DNA of 64,000 nt from Candidatus Parcubacteria bacterium (GCA_023434325.1 JAEYSX010000003.1:310001-374000), one strand, 5' to 3'. Positions 1 through 9,639 are shown, numbered from the stretch's first letter. Notes: generated by a model not told the origin, from the letters alone. Made by a program: numbers and translations.

Positions 1-1
1 C

Positions 2-985
2 CAAAAAGCCGTTAATGACCTAGCGCCCGGGCAGGTCTTGCTGCTAGAAAACTTGCGCTACCACCCCGAGGAAGAGGCAAACGATGACACGTTTGCCCAA
101 AAACTCGCATCCTACGCCGAGGTGTTTGTGCAAGACGGCTTTGGCGTGGTGCACCGTGCTCATGCCAGTACCGACGCCGTGACGCGGCACTTGCCGAGCG
201 TGGCCGGTTTGCTACTCCAAAAAGAAGTAGATATAACGACAAATGTTATGAGCAATCCCGAGCGCCCACTGGCAGCAATTGTGGGCGGTGCCAAAATTGC
301 CGACAAGATAGATATCCTTAACAAGTTTATTGATTTGGCGGACTTTGTGGCGATTGGCGGGGCGATGGCTAATACCTTCCTCGCTGCCCAAGGGCTTAAG
401 ATTGGCAAGAGCAAGTATGACCCGGGCGAGCTAGAGTTAGCTCGCGAGATCATTGCAAAGGCAGATCAGAAGGCAAGGACATCGAAGTTTGTATTTTATC
501 TGCCGCGCGACGGCGTGGTTACGACCGAGATTAGTAAAACCGCGCCGACGCGGATTGTCGATTGGGACACCGCATTGGTGAGCGAGATTGAGCATTACCC
601 CAAAAAGGTTCCGCGCGAGGCGCATACAATTGCTGCTAACGAGATGATGGTGGATGTCGGACCGCTTTCGGCTATGTTTATTGCCGGTGGCGTACAATTG
701 GCACGGACAGTTATTTGGAACGGCACGCTTGGCGTCACCGAAACTCCTGCGCTGCATGGCCCCGTGGGCCCATACGCACGCGGCACGGAGTTGCTTATCG
801 ATGCTCTTACCGGTGAATTTGGCGTCAAACCTTATGTATTGGTAGGCGGCGGCGATACCGTTGGCTACATCGAGCAGCGCCAGCTGACTAAGGCATTTAA
901 CCACGTCTCTACCGGCGGCGGTGCCGGGCTTGAGCTTATGGCCGGCCGGTCGCTCCCGGGCGTAGATGCTTTGCAAGATGCGTAA
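2..985 (+). CDS. pgk: Phosphoglycerate kinase, 5'-truncated by window edge
   Basis: Glycolytic enzyme that transfers phosphate from 1,3-bisphosphoglycerate to ADP in the cytosol. The frame is open to the window edge, so the N-terminal domain is incomplete. Visible signatures are ENLRYHPEEE, the substrate-site VQDGFGVVHRAHAST, IVGGAKIADK, and the C-terminal nucleotide-binding GGGDT plus STGGGAGLELMAGRSLPG. About 327 residues are visible against roughly 390-400 for the family. It ends with TAA 67 bases before tpiA, a common glycolytic pairing. The family assignment is secure; only the start is unknown. Confidence 0.96.
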   Translation, partial: QKAVNDLAPGQVLLLENLRYHPEEEANDDTFAQKLASYAEVFVQDGFGVVHRAHASTDAVTRHLPSVAGLLLQKEVDITTNVMSNPERPLAAIVGGAKIADKIDILNKFIDLADFVAIGGAMANTFLAAQGLKIGKSKYDPGELELAREIIAKADQKARTSKFVFYLPRDGVVTTEISKTAPTRIVDWDTALVSEIEHYPKKVPREAHTIAANEMMVDVGPLSAMFIAGGVQLARTVIWNGTLGVTETPALHGPVGPYARGTELLIDALTGEFGVKPYVLVGGGDTVGYIEQRQLTKAFNHVSTGGGAGLELMAGRSLPGVDALQDA

Positions 986-1052
986 TGTGCGCAGAATATT
1001 CATTTCTTATGATGCTTATGGTAAGCTAAAGAAAAGTTAGAGGGTACGTAAC

Positions 1053-1841
1053 GTGACGCAGAAATTTCTGATTGTCGGCAACTGGAAGATGCATCTTAAT
1101 GTGTCGCAGGCGAGCTTGTTGCTGCACCGATTGCAAGACAAGATTCGTGTACACCGTAATATAGAGATCGTGTTGGCGCCGCCAATGCTCGATCTTCAGC
1201 CGCTAAGCCTGCAAGTCGATCGCCGTAAGTTCCGTTTGGCCGCCCAAAACGCTTACCAAAAGGACGAAGGCGCCTTTACGGGCGAGGTGTCGTTTACGAT
1301 GCTGCGTGACCTTGTGCATTATGTCATTGTCGGACACTCCGAAAGGCGCCAGTATTTTGGTGAGGACCTACCTATGATTCGCGAAAAAATCGGTGCTGCT
1401 ATCCGTAACGAAATTAGTCCGATTTTGTGTGTGGGCGAGACCCAGCACGAGCGCAAAGAGGGAATGACCACGCGCGTATTGCACGATCAGGTTACGACCG
1501 CACTGTCTAACCTGACGGCTCGCGAAGTCAGCGAAGTTGTTATTGCCTACGAGCCTGTGTGGGCGATCAGTACATTTGGCGGCATTTTGGCAAAGCCGCA
1601 GGATGCCGAAGAGGCAATTGCCTACATTCGCAGTCAGGTGACTCATCTGTACGGCGACCGAGTTGGCCGTAGTATGCGCGTGTTGTACGGCGGTAGTGTT
1701 GACGATCAGACCGTTCGCGGCTACCTAGAGATGGAAGGCTGTGACGGCGTGCTTGTTGGCGGCGCCAGCATCAATCCGTATAAATTTTCGGGAATAGTTG
1801 AGGCTGCGCATCGCTTGCAAACGGAGATTCGGGAGAGCTAA
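1053..1841 (+). CDS. tpiA: Triosephosphate isomerase
   Basis: Interconverts dihydroxyacetone phosphate and glyceraldehyde-3-phosphate. The 262-residue protein is full length for the family. Catalytic residues are all visible: Lys12 in NWKMH, His95 in VGHSERR and Glu167 in AYEPVWA. The phosphate-binding LYGGSV and GVLVGGAS motifs follow near the C-terminus. The start is GTG at 1053, which places NWKMH correctly. The stop TAA is two bases before the ATG of the next gene, so the two are probably cotranscribed with pgk. Confidence 0.96.
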   Translation: MTQKFLIVGNWKMHLNVSQASLLLHRLQDKIRVHRNIEIVLAPPMLDLQPLSLQVDRRKFRLAAQNAYQKDEGAFTGEVSFTMLRDLVHYVIVGHSERRQYFGEDLPMIREKIGAAIRNEISPILCVGETQHERKEGMTTRVLHDQVTTALSNLTAREVSEVVIAYEPVWAISTFGGILAKPQDAEEAIAYIRSQVTHLYGDRVGRSMRVLYGGSVDDQTVRGYLEMEGCDGVLVGGASINPYKFSGIVEAAHRLQTEIRES

Positions 1842-1843
1842 GC

Positions 1844-2734
1844 ATGACAGACAAAAAGGGCGACGCTAAAAAGCCGGCAACTCGCAAGCCGGCTGGAGGC
1901 GTGTTCGATGTGAGCCGCCCCGGCAAGACGCCGGCTCATCCGACCTCTCGCCCGGTGATCATAGGTCACAAATCTTCGGCTGCCGCAGCGCAGGCAGCGG
2001 TAAGCGGTATTGGCGAAGCCAGCCCCGCCTCGGCTCGGCGCAAAATCCAGATCACGCCAACCGGAGATCTTCGTGTCGAGACTGTGCAGACCCGAAAGGT
2101 GCAGATTAGCGAACCGGACTCAGCTACAGAAACTCAACAAGTTAAGGATGCTGACGGAACGCCCGTAAGTCAAAGAGACCAAGAGGCTTTGGCGACGGCA
2201 GCGCTGGACGCCGTAACTGGTCCTCCGGATCTGTCTGAGGTAGAGGAATCCAAACTTGCAGAGGTATCGGGGCTTGCAGCGCAGCCTGATAAGCTTGAAC
2301 CTGCGGCGACCGAGTCCGAACCCCAAGACGTAGCGCCGGTAACAGAGGTCCAAGACATGAGCACGGTCGACGGTGTACCAGAAGTATCGGAATCGCAGGC
2401 GGCAGTTGTCGAGAAAGACGAAACGACTTCAGAAGAAGAGACCGTTCCTAAAGAAGCGGGTCCTCAAGAAGAGCAGTCCCCGGTCCTTCCTGGTACAGAA
2501 GCAGAAGATCAGGATGAAGACGTCGACCAGCCCAAGCCCGAACCACATATCGAGCCACTGTTTGATGACTCCGGCGCAATTACATCTCGTCGCAAGCAAG
2601 AGAAGCGCAAAAGCGGCGTACAAACCTTTTTGATGTTTGTCTTGATCGTGATCCTGGCTGCGGTTGCAGTAAATATCGCCCTGGATCTAGAGCTCTTTAC
2701 CGCGCCAAATATCCCTCACACGGACTTTTTATAG
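1844..2734 (+). CDS. Low-complexity protein with C-terminal membrane anchor
   Basis: I do not recognise a family. The 296-residue protein starts with a Lys/Pro-rich segment (MTDKKGDAKKPATRKPAGG). A long acidic Glu/Ala/Val/Pro-rich region that is probably disordered follows. After a basic patch (RRKQEKRKSG, about residue 250) comes one hydrophobic helix of about 20 residues (about 260-280) and a short tail. This suggests a cytosolic disordered protein anchored by a C-terminal helix. It starts two bases after tpiA, so it is probably translated from the same mRNA. Function unknown. Confidence 0.7.
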   Translation: MTDKKGDAKKPATRKPAGGVFDVSRPGKTPAHPTSRPVIIGHKSSAAAAQAAVSGIGEASPASARRKIQITPTGDLRVETVQTRKVQISEPDSATETQQVKDADGTPVSQRDQEALATAALDAVTGPPDLSEVEESKLAEVSGLAAQPDKLEPAATESEPQDVAPVTEVQDMSTVDGVPEVSESQAAVVEKDETTSEEETVPKEAGPQEEQSPVLPGTEAEDQDEDVDQPKPEPHIEPLFDDSGAITSRRKQEKRKSGVQTFLMFVLIVILAAVAVNIALDLELFTAPNIPHTDFL

Positions 2735-2754
2735 TAGGTTTTGTCGTCCCTTGT

Positions 2755-3966
2755 TTAGTTGGTCTTGATTTTTGAAAGAGTAAGAAGGTAGTTGTTGTCG
2801 GGCGTGATGGCTTGCATTACGTTGAATCGATTGCGATCGAAAAGGTTGATAACGCCAACCATGTCATTGTGCCAGTGGCGCCATATCAATATAGGTTTGC
2901 CCTTTCGAAGCTCTACTTTACGGTTGCCTGACGGGAGCTCGAATGCGATATTGATATCCTTTTTAGGAATGATGCTCGTGAATCTTCCGCGCTGGATTTC
3001 GTCAAATTCTTGGCTGACGTCGTAGAGGTCGTCATCAATATTTAATAGGTCTAGGATTAGTTTCTCTTGCAATGAGAGCTTTTTGTTTACGGGTTCATCG
3101 TAGTCAAAGTGGCGCCTGGTTATTGGGCTGTCTAGGTAGCCGCTGTACGCAAGTACATCGTTCGTTCCCATGCTGTTATTGATGGTTTGCAGTACCTGAT
3201 TTGGCGCACGGAAGTTGCTGAGCGTACCGCCGAACAGACATACAATATTCACAACTTCTTCCTCGTTGGCGTAGCTTTCTACTAACAGGTCGTTGAATCG
3301 CTCGTAGGATATGTCGCGGACGTGAGTTTCGAAGGTAAGACTATCACCAAACCATTCCCTCATGTTCTGACCAAGTATGTCCAGCATGCTTTGGCTTATG
3401 TCGATTGCTATGTATCGACCGAGTTTTTTCTGCCCGATCAGACGCTCAAGCGCTGCACGTACGGGAAGCCCGTTGCCAGGTCCGAGGTCTACTACGTTTA
3501 TCTTTTTTGCGTTTGGAAACAGCAGGTCAAAGCTGTCGCTGACTTTGTCGAACAGGTCAATGGTGCGAGTGAGCATGTTCGGTGAGGATTCTTGCGATTG
3601 TCTTGTCGCGTAGCGGTTCCAGGATGTCGAACCGCCATCGACGTAGGTGTACTGTAGGGGTACTTCTTTGTGTATGACAAGGCTCGAAATAATATCGAGT
3701 ATCTGGCTGTTGTCGTATTGCTTATAGAAATCTGGTTTTGGGGACACCGTTATAGCGCCTCGGGTATTCTTAAACTTTTTGCCGCGCTCGACAAGTTCTT
3801 CTATAATTGCGGTGTTTTTTGTGACGTTGGCGATATAGGAACGGCCGCGTTCTTCGTGAAGTTGGAGTTCGAGTTTTCCGGCTTCTGCGGCGTCAATCCA
3901 GTTGCGGACTGACTTTTCTGAAACGTGGTAGAGCCTTGCTAGTTCTGTGTTTTTGAAATATTTCAT
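2755..3966 (-). CDS. HTH domain fused to EgtD-like SAM methyltransferase
   Basis: 403 residues. The first 60 resemble an excisionase/MerR-type helix-turn-helix (ELARLYHVSEKSVRNWIDAAEAG). The rest resembles the histidine-specific SAM-dependent methyltransferase (EgtD/DUF2260) fold, with motif I VVDLGPGNGLPVRAALERL, then YIAIDISQSMLDIL and IVCLFGGTLSNF. True EgtD makes hercynine, but the substrate here cannot be inferred and no ergothioneine genes are nearby. It is convergent with the preceding gene (20 bases apart). The HTH could bind DNA or be a structural add-on. Family confidence is moderate; function is open. Confidence 0.65.
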   Translation of the reverse strand: MKYFKNTELARLYHVSEKSVRNWIDAAEAGKLELQLHEERGRSYIANVTKNTAIIEELVERGKKFKNTRGAITVSPKPDFYKQYDNSQILDIISSLVIHKEVPLQYTYVDGGSTSWNRYATRQSQESSPNMLTRTIDLFDKVSDSFDLLFPNAKKINVVDLGPGNGLPVRAALERLIGQKKLGRYIAIDISQSMLDILGQNMREWFGDSLTFETHVRDISYERFNDLLVESYANEEEVVNIVCLFGGTLSNFRAPNQVLQTINNSMGTNDVLAYSGYLDSPITRRHFDYDEPVNKKLSLQEKLILDLLNIDDDLYDVSQEFDEIQRGRFTSIIPKKDINIAFELPSGNRKVELRKGKPILIWRHWHNDMVGVINLFDRNRFNVMQAITPDNNYLLTLSKIKTN

Positions 3967-4274
3967 GCCTGTTTACCCACACATATCCCAAATTAATATT
4001 ATTATGAGCGCTTGCGAAATGCCTAGACGTAACATGTAAGTACGCTACATTCCGCTTGGAGAGGATAGTCTGTCAGTGCGGCACAAACAGAACCCCACCC
4101 AATGTACCTTCCAGGTCCGTTTATTAGCGGATCTCTGACTATAATTATATACCCGTAATGAGGGGTTTGCAAGTGGAGCGAAAGTATGACAAGACAGGTT
4201 TGCGAATCACGCCCTGCAAATAGCGGTCAGCTTTACAACGCTTGTGCCGCACTGGTTTTGTTACAATAAAGTTC

Positions 4275-6473
4275 GTGCAACAAGATCTGCTGACCGGTCT
4301 TAACCCCGAGCAGCGGCGGGCGGTCGAAACGACCGAGGGTCCGCTGTTGATTCAGGCCGGTGCGGGATCGGGTAAAACCAAAACGCTGACACACCGGATC
4401 GCGCATATTATTGCCAGCGGTAGGGCGACGCCTTTTAACATCTTGGCCGTAACATTTACCAACAAGGCCGCCAAAGAGATGCGCGAGCGCGTGGCTCAGC
4501 TGGTCGGTCAAAATGCCCAGAACCGCAGCTTTATGCCGTACATGGGCACATTCCACGGTATTTGCGTAAGGATTTTGCGGCAAGACGGCGAGCATATCGG
4601 CGTGCCGCGTACCTTTGTTATTTTTGACGAGAGTGACCGCCAGGCAGCTGTCAAGCGCGCCAGCAAACAGCTAATGATAGACGAAAAGACGTTCCCGGCC
4701 AGGGTGCTGAGCGGCATTATCAGCAGTGCCAAAAACGACATGAGTAGTCCGGCCGAATTTGCGCAAATGGCGGGCTCTAGCCCGGCGCAGCGCGCGGCCG
4801 CTCAGGTGTACCCGCTGTACGAGAAGGCGCTCAAAGAAGCGGCGGCACTGGATTTTGACGACCTTATCTCGCGCACAGTGCACATGCTGCAAACTCAGCC
4901 AGAGATCCGCAAAAAGTGGCAGACGCAGTTTAAGTACATCATGATCGACGAGTATCAGGACACAAACGCAGCCCAATATAAGTTGGTAAAACTTTTGACA
5001 AGTGCAAACAGAAACATCGCCGTTGTGGGCGATGACTGGCAGAGTATTTACAGTTGGCGCGGTGCGGATTTTCGCAATATTCTTAATTTTGAAAAGGATT
5101 ATCCAGACTGCGCCGTTATTAAGTTGGAGCAAAATTACCGTAGCACCAAGCATATCCTTAACGCGGCACACACAATCATTACCAAAAACCTGCAGCGCAG
5201 CGACAAAAAGCTATGGACAGATGCGGGTGACGGTTTGCCGGTGCAGATGCTGCAAGTCGGCGGCGAGCGCCAAGAGGGCGAGGCGATTGTGCGGCGCATC
5301 CGCAACGCGGTAGATGGCGGCTACCGACATTACAATCATTTTGCGGTTTTGTATCGAACCAACGCGCAGAGTCGGTCGGTCGAAGAAACGTTTATTCATT
5401 ACGGCATTCCGTATCGCATTGTCGGTGGTCAGCGCTTTTATGACCGCAAAGAAATCAAGGACTTGCTGGCGTACCTACGGCTTATTTACCAGCCCGAGGA
5501 CCGTGTTAGCTTTGCGCGTATAGCCAATGTACCGGCGCGAGGCATCGGTGCAAAATCTTTAGAAAATCTATTTTTATGGCAAGAGGCCAATGGGCTAAAC
5601 CTACAGCAGGCGCTAGAAACTATTAAATCTTCGAGCGCAATTACCGCTAAGGCCAAGGCGGGGTTGGTCGACCTGGGCGAGATGCTGGCGCGCCTGCGCG
5701 AGCTTATTGATACTACACCGCCCGCTGGGATTATCGACTCGCTGGTGCGCCGTCTGGATTATCTTAAGTTTTTGGACGACGGCACACCTCAAGGCGAATC
5801 CCGCCAAGAAAACGTCAAAGAGTTAATAGGTGTGGCACAAGAATATCAGGACGAGGGCCTAGGACTGTTTTTGGAGGAAGTCGCGCTGATAAGTGACGTC
5901 GACCAAGCCGATTTTGACGGTAATGCCGTGACGCTAATGACGCTGCACGCGGCAAAGGGCCTAGAGTTTCCGGTCGTGTTTATGGTGGGCATGGAAGAGA
6001 CGATCTTTCCGCACAGCCGCGCGCTGTATGATGCGTTCGAGATGGAGGAAGAGCGGCGTCTGTGCTACGTTGGGATGACGCGTGCCCGCGAGGAGTTATA
6101 CATGATTTACGCCACCAGTCGCTTGCTATACGGCGGCGCGCAGCATAACCCGCCGTCGCGCTTTTTGGGCGAGATCGATGCCGAGTTCCAGCCAGCCAGC
6201 GACGTGGCGATGTACGGTTCGTCAGGCGGGTTTGGAGATCGCTATTCCCGCGAAGCACCCGAGCCGATTACATTCGGCAGTACTAACGACACATCGAATG
6301 TAAGTGACGAACCGCGTTACGTGCCCGAGCTAAACGAGGGCGATGGCATCAAGCACCCCACATTTGGCGTGGGCACGGTCGTAGAATTAGACGGCGACAA
6401 CGCAACAATCTACTTTAAGGGCAAAGGAACCAGAAAGCTTAATATCGCCTTCGCCCCGATCGAAAAGTTATAG
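4275..6473 (+). CDS. pcrA: PcrA/UvrD-type superfamily 1 DNA helicase
   Basis: ATP-dependent 3'-5' DNA helicase for repair and replication-conflict resolution. Seen: Q motif GLNPEQRRAVE, Walker A QAGAGSGKTKTL, motif Ia VTFTNKAAKEM, Walker B MIDEYQDTN, motif III GDDWQSIYSWRGA, motif IV EQNYRS, motif V TLHAAKGLEF and motif VI RRLCYVGMTRA. The C-terminus ends in a KHPTFGVGTV...KLNIAFAPIEKL element typical of PcrA. I prefer GTG 4275 over the upstream TTG 4242. A TACAAT -10 box (4262-4267) ends 7 nt before the GTG and would be inside the longer reading frame. 732 residues is normal length. Confidence 0.93.
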   Translation: MQQDLLTGLNPEQRRAVETTEGPLLIQAGAGSGKTKTLTHRIAHIIASGRATPFNILAVTFTNKAAKEMRERVAQLVGQNAQNRSFMPYMGTFHGICVRILRQDGEHIGVPRTFVIFDESDRQAAVKRASKQLMIDEKTFPARVLSGIISSAKNDMSSPAEFAQMAGSSPAQRAAAQVYPLYEKALKEAAALDFDDLISRTVHMLQTQPEIRKKWQTQFKYIMIDEYQDTNAAQYKLVKLLTSANRNIAVVGDDWQSIYSWRGADFRNILNFEKDYPDCAVIKLEQNYRSTKHILNAAHTIITKNLQRSDKKLWTDAGDGLPVQMLQVGGERQEGEAIVRRIRNAVDGGYRHYNHFAVLYRTNAQSRSVEETFIHYGIPYRIVGGQRFYDRKEIKDLLAYLRLIYQPEDRVSFARIANVPARGIGAKSLENLFLWQEANGLNLQQALETIKSSSAITAKAKAGLVDLGEMLARLRELIDTTPPAGIIDSLVRRLDYLKFLDDGTPQGESRQENVKELIGVAQEYQDEGLGLFLEEVALISDVDQADFDGNAVTLMTLHAAKGLEFPVVFMVGMEETIFPHSRALYDAFEMEEERRLCYVGMTRAREELYMIYATSRLLYGGAQHNPPSRFLGEIDAEFQPASDVAMYGSSGGFGDRYSREAPEPITFGSTNDTSNVSDEPRYVPELNEGDGIKHPTFGVGTVVELDGDNATIYFKGKGTRKLNIAFAPIEKL

Positions 6474-6498
6474 CTCAATCACGTATCGCTAAGGGGGG

Positions 6499-6504
6499 TA
6501 TAAT
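6499..6504 (+). promoter_or_regulatory. -10 box of a leaderless Nudix gene
   Basis: A perfect TATAAT lies 6 nt upstream of the ATG at 6511, with no space for an SD leader. The transcript would begin at or within a base of the start codon. This is the clearest example of a pattern seen in about twenty genes of the window. Confidence 0.7.
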
Positions 6505-6510
6505 TACAGT

Positions 6511-6987
6511 ATGCGTCAGTTTTTACAGGTGGTTGGCCGGGTTCTGTTTTTTGTCGGGTGGCCGGCATTTTGGATGTATCACCGGGTTGTGCCGGGGCGG
6601 ACGCGTGTTGTGCTGGTGCACGGCAGCAAAGTGTTGGCTATGAAGCAATGGATTAGTGATGGCATGTGGGGTCTGCCCGGGGGAGGGCTGCATAAGGGCG
6701 AAGATCCGGCAGACGGCGCTGCGCGCGAAGTGTACGAGGAAACGGGTATCAAGATAAACCCTGATAAACTGTGGCCGCTCGGAAAGGCGGTGCACCGCCG
6801 TTATGGCTTGCGCTTTGAGTACCATATGTTTGCGGCGGCGGTGTCGTCATCTAAAGTTCACGCTCAGTGGTACGAAGTTGCAGAATTGGCATGGAAGCGC
6901 CCCGAGGATTTGCGCAGGTCGGATACGTCGCTCGACGCACTTAATGTACTGCGCGTCGTTCGCAGTAAGACATCTTTGTTACAATAA
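6511..6987 (+). CDS. Nudix hydrolase with N-terminal hydrophobic segment
   Basis: Probable nucleoside-diphosphate-linked hydrolase; substrate unknown. The complete Nudix box (G-x5-E-x7-REVYEETG-I) begins in GGGLHKGEDPADG, so metal-binding glutamates are intact. Before it, residues 1-25 (LQVVGRVLFFVGWPAFWMYHR) are strongly hydrophobic and could anchor the enzyme to the membrane, which is unusual for Nudix proteins. The ATG follows TATAAT by 6 nt (leaderless). The stop TAA at 6985-6987 overlaps the -10 box of the next gene. Confidence 0.85.
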   Translation: MRQFLQVVGRVLFFVGWPAFWMYHRVVPGRTRVVLVHGSKVLAMKQWISDGMWGLPGGGLHKGEDPADGAAREVYEETGIKINPDKLWPLGKAVHRRYGLRFEYHMFAAAVSSSKVHAQWYEVAELAWKRPEDLRRSDTSLDALNVLRVVRSKTSLLQ

Positions 6988-6996
6988 ACATATTCG

Positions 6997-8301
6997 ATGA
7001 GCAAAAAAATACTTCCGCTCAAAAAGCATTACTCGCTCCGCCAAGAAGACAAGGGGCGCAAGGTCCGCGCCATCAAGCACGCGGCTAAGCGCGCTGCACG
7101 CCATCCGTATGTCGCCGTGCCGTTTGTGACCGTGTCCGTACTGATGCTGCTGAGCGTAATCGTGATTTTGATTGTGGGCGGAGGTAAGCCGCATTTACGG
7201 TCATCGGATACGCATGTTGCAATCATAAATTACGACAAGCAGACGCACACTTTGCCGACGCGAGAAAAAACTGTGGGCGATATTCTGCACCGAGCCGAAG
7301 TTCCGATGCGCGATGGTGATGTCGTAGAGCCAGGACTTGATACAGAGGTCGTGAGCGATAATTTTCGGATAAATGTGTACCGCGCGGTGCCGGTCACGAT
7401 TGTTGATAATGGCAAAAAGACTTTTGTTTTTTCGGCTGCCAAGACGCCGCGAAGTATTGTAAAACAAGCGGGGATCGAGGTTTATCCCGAGGACCGACTA
7501 GACATGTTGCCGGTCGATAATTTTTTGGTCGAGGGTTCGATAGGCGAGCGCGTCGTAGTCCGCCGGGCGACGGCCGTTAATCTTAATCTGTACGGCACAC
7601 AACTGACGTTGCGCACCCAAGCAGAGACGGTTGGTCAGCTATTGGCCGAAAAGAACATCAAGCTGGAACCGGGTGACACGCTCCAGCCGAGTGCCGAAAC
7701 ACGGCTTAAGACTAACGATCAGGTATTTGTATTGCGTGGTGGAGTTGTGATCGAGACTGCCGAAGAAGAAATCCCGATGCCGCGCGAGGTGGTCGAGGAC
7801 GCCTCACTGTCGTTTGGTACGCAAGTGGTTCGTCAGCAAGGAACGACCGGACGGATGCTTGTGACATATGAGGTTAACCCTGTGACCGGCGAGCGCCGCA
7901 AAATCCAGGAAGTGCCGGTTGTCGAGGCGGTTCCGCATATTGTCGCCCGCGGTAAGGCCGTACAAATTCCAAGCGACAAACAGGCGGTCATGGCCGCCGC
8001 CGGAATTGCTCCGTCCGATTACGCCTACGTCGACTTTATCATGAGTCACGAGTCCGGCTGGTGTCCAACAAAGGTTCAAGGTCAGTATGGCTCCTGTCCG
8101 CCGTACGCCCCCGAGACCATACCAACCAACAGGGGTTACGGCTTGGGTCAGGCGACTCCGGGCAGCAAGATGTCGTCGTTCGGCGCGGACTGGAAGACCA
8201 ACCCGGTCACGCAGCTTAAGTGGGCGGTTTCTTACGTAAATGGCCGGTACAAGAGTTGGCAAGCAGCATATGATCACTGGCAAGCCAAGCGATGGTGGTA
8301 A
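6997..8301 (+). CDS. YabE/RpfB-like cell-wall protein: DUF348-G5 and transglycosylase-like domain
   Basis: 434 residues. It has a basic cytosolic N-terminus and one membrane helix (about 45-68). Tandem DUF348 modules (TREKTVGDILHRAEVP, AKTPRSIVKQAGIEVYPED, QAETVGQLLAEKNIKLEPGD) precede a G5 domain (residues ~265-325, VVRQQGTTGRMLVTYEVNPVTGERR). The C-terminal lysozyme/transglycosylase-like domain has a likely catalytic Glu in MSHESGW, followed by YGLGQATPG. The order and the downstream ksgA match the rpfB-ksgA (actinobacterial) and yabE-ksgA (Bacillus) arrangements. Role: extracellular peptidoglycan remodelling. TACAAT (6980-6985) lies 11 nt before the ATG. Confidence 0.85.
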   Translation: MSKKILPLKKHYSLRQEDKGRKVRAIKHAAKRAARHPYVAVPFVTVSVLMLLSVIVILIVGGGKPHLRSSDTHVAIINYDKQTHTLPTREKTVGDILHRAEVPMRDGDVVEPGLDTEVVSDNFRINVYRAVPVTIVDNGKKTFVFSAAKTPRSIVKQAGIEVYPEDRLDMLPVDNFLVEGSIGERVVVRRATAVNLNLYGTQLTLRTQAETVGQLLAEKNIKLEPGDTLQPSAETRLKTNDQVFVLRGGVVIETAEEEIPMPREVVEDASLSFGTQVVRQQGTTGRMLVTYEVNPVTGERRKIQEVPVVEAVPHIVARGKAVQIPSDKQAVMAAAGIAPSDYAYVDFIMSHESGWCPTKVQGQYGSCPPYAPETIPTNRGYGLGQATPGSKMSSFGADWKTNPVTQLKWAVSYVNGRYKSWQAAYDHWQAKRWW

Positions 8302-8313
8302 GATAAGAAGATC

Positions 8314-9102
8314 ATGATCGATTCACCCAAGACTAAAAAATCACTTGGCCAGCACTGGTTGCACGACGAAGCCAGCTTGGACGCGATGGCAGACGCGGTC
8401 GGTGTCGGTGCGGATGACACGGTGCTCGAGATCGGTCCGGGGCCCGGTGCATTGACTCAAAAACTCGTGCAGCGCGCCAATCAGGTCGTCGCCGTAGAGT
8501 TTGATGCAGATCTGGCGCGTGATCTGCCTGGCCGCGTCAAAGCCGATAACTTGCAAATTGTGCAGCAGGATATCCTAAAGTTCGATCTTACAACCTTGCC
8601 AAAGGGCTACAAAGTGGCCGCTAATATTCCATATTATTTGACAAGCAACTTGTTGCGGGTATTGTGCGAGAGCAACAATCCGTTCTCGCGCGCCGCGTTG
8701 CTCATCCAAAAAGAGGTAGCCGAGCGCGCCTGCGCCCAGCCTGGCGACATGAGTTTGCTAAGTGTCAGTGTGCAGTTTTATTGCGAGGCGAGTCTTGGCA
8801 AACTTGTTCCCGCTGCGCTGTTTACCCCGCCGCCCAAGGTTGACTCGCAGATCTTGCAGTTAACATACCGAACCGAGCCATTGTTTGAGGACGTTGATCC
8901 AAAGCAATTCTTTCGTATCGTCAAAGCCGGCTTTTCGCAACGTCGTAAAACAATACTTAACGCGTTAAGTGCTGGTTTACAACTAAGCCGCGAACAAACA
9001 ACAGTTTTACTAGAAGCCGCAGACATCAGTCCGACCAGTCGTGCCCAGAGTCTCAGTCTTGATGACTGGTATGCTTTGTATGACGTCTCTCGCTCAAGCT
9101 AG
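8314..9102 (+). CDS. ksgA: 16S rRNA dimethyladenosine transferase KsgA/RsmA
   Basis: SAM-dependent dimethylation of the two adjacent adenosines in the 3'-terminal helix of 16S rRNA during 30S maturation. N-terminal KKSLGQHWLHD is the family hallmark. SAM motif I is VLEIGPGPGALT, the catalytic motif IV is NIPYYLTS, and PPPKVDSQ plus FSQRRKTILNAL are conserved C-terminal blocks. 262 residues is full length. It lies 12 bases after the G5/DUF348 hydrolase gene, with a purine-rich stretch before the ATG, so it is probably cotranscribed. Confidence 0.96.
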   Translation: MIDSPKTKKSLGQHWLHDEASLDAMADAVGVGADDTVLEIGPGPGALTQKLVQRANQVVAVEFDADLARDLPGRVKADNLQIVQQDILKFDLTTLPKGYKVAANIPYYLTSNLLRVLCESNNPFSRAALLIQKEVAERACAQPGDMSLLSVSVQFYCEASLGKLVPAALFTPPPKVDSQILQLTYRTEPLFEDVDPKQFFRIVKAGFSQRRKTILNALSAGLQLSREQTTVLLEAADISPTSRAQSLSLDDWYALYDVSRSS

Positions 9103-9162
9103 CAGTGCGAGGTGCGTCAGTTAAACTTGACGCGTTAACCATACCTACATACACTTGAGTGA

Positions 9163-9639
9163 ATGGAACGAGGCATGGACCCTATCATAGAGTTGTGTTA
9201 TTTGCTGCAGCATACCGCCATCATGACCCTTCGTCAGTCCGAGCAGGTACTGCAAGAGAGGTTAGGCTTAGGTGTATCGCAGCTGAGGATTTTGATGGTG
9301 CTTGAACATTCGCCAAATATCCAGCAGCGAAAGCTAGCCGATCGGCTTGGCCAGACCGAGGCGAGTATTAGTCGGCAGATTAAGCTCTTGCAAGAAAAAG
9401 GAATGCTGCTGGTTCGGACAAATCCTGCAAGCCGTCGGGAGCGCCTCGTGTTGCCGACCCCCAAAGGACTCAAGATGACACAAGCTGCCTTTGACACGAT
9501 GTCAAAGCACTATGCACCAATGGTAGAGCAACTGAGCGGCAAGCAGCGCGAGCGGCTGAGCGCTATGCTACAAATCTTTCATAATTACATTTGTGCGCCC
9601 GGTCAACCCTTTGCGTGCGATCATCCGTACGAAATCTGA
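9163..9639 (+). CDS. MarR-family transcriptional regulator
   Basis: Winged-helix regulator of 158 residues with the MarR layout. A dimerisation helix (LLQHTAIMTLRQSEQVL) precedes the DNA-reading helix (RKLADRLGQTEASISRQIKLLQEKGML), the wing (RTNPASRRERLVLPTPKG) and a C-terminal dimer helix. A second ATG at 9175 is an alternative start. The gene ends with TGA and lies 60 bases upstream of the RND pump, so it probably controls that pump; this is inference from position. No clear operator palindrome was found. Confidence 0.88.
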   Translation: MERGMDPIIELCYLLQHTAIMTLRQSEQVLQERLGLGVSQLRILMVLEHSPNIQQRKLADRLGQTEASISRQIKLLQEKGMLLVRTNPASRRERLVLPTPKGLKMTQAAFDTMSKHYAPMVEQLSGKQRERLSAMLQIFHNYICAPGQPFACDHPYEI

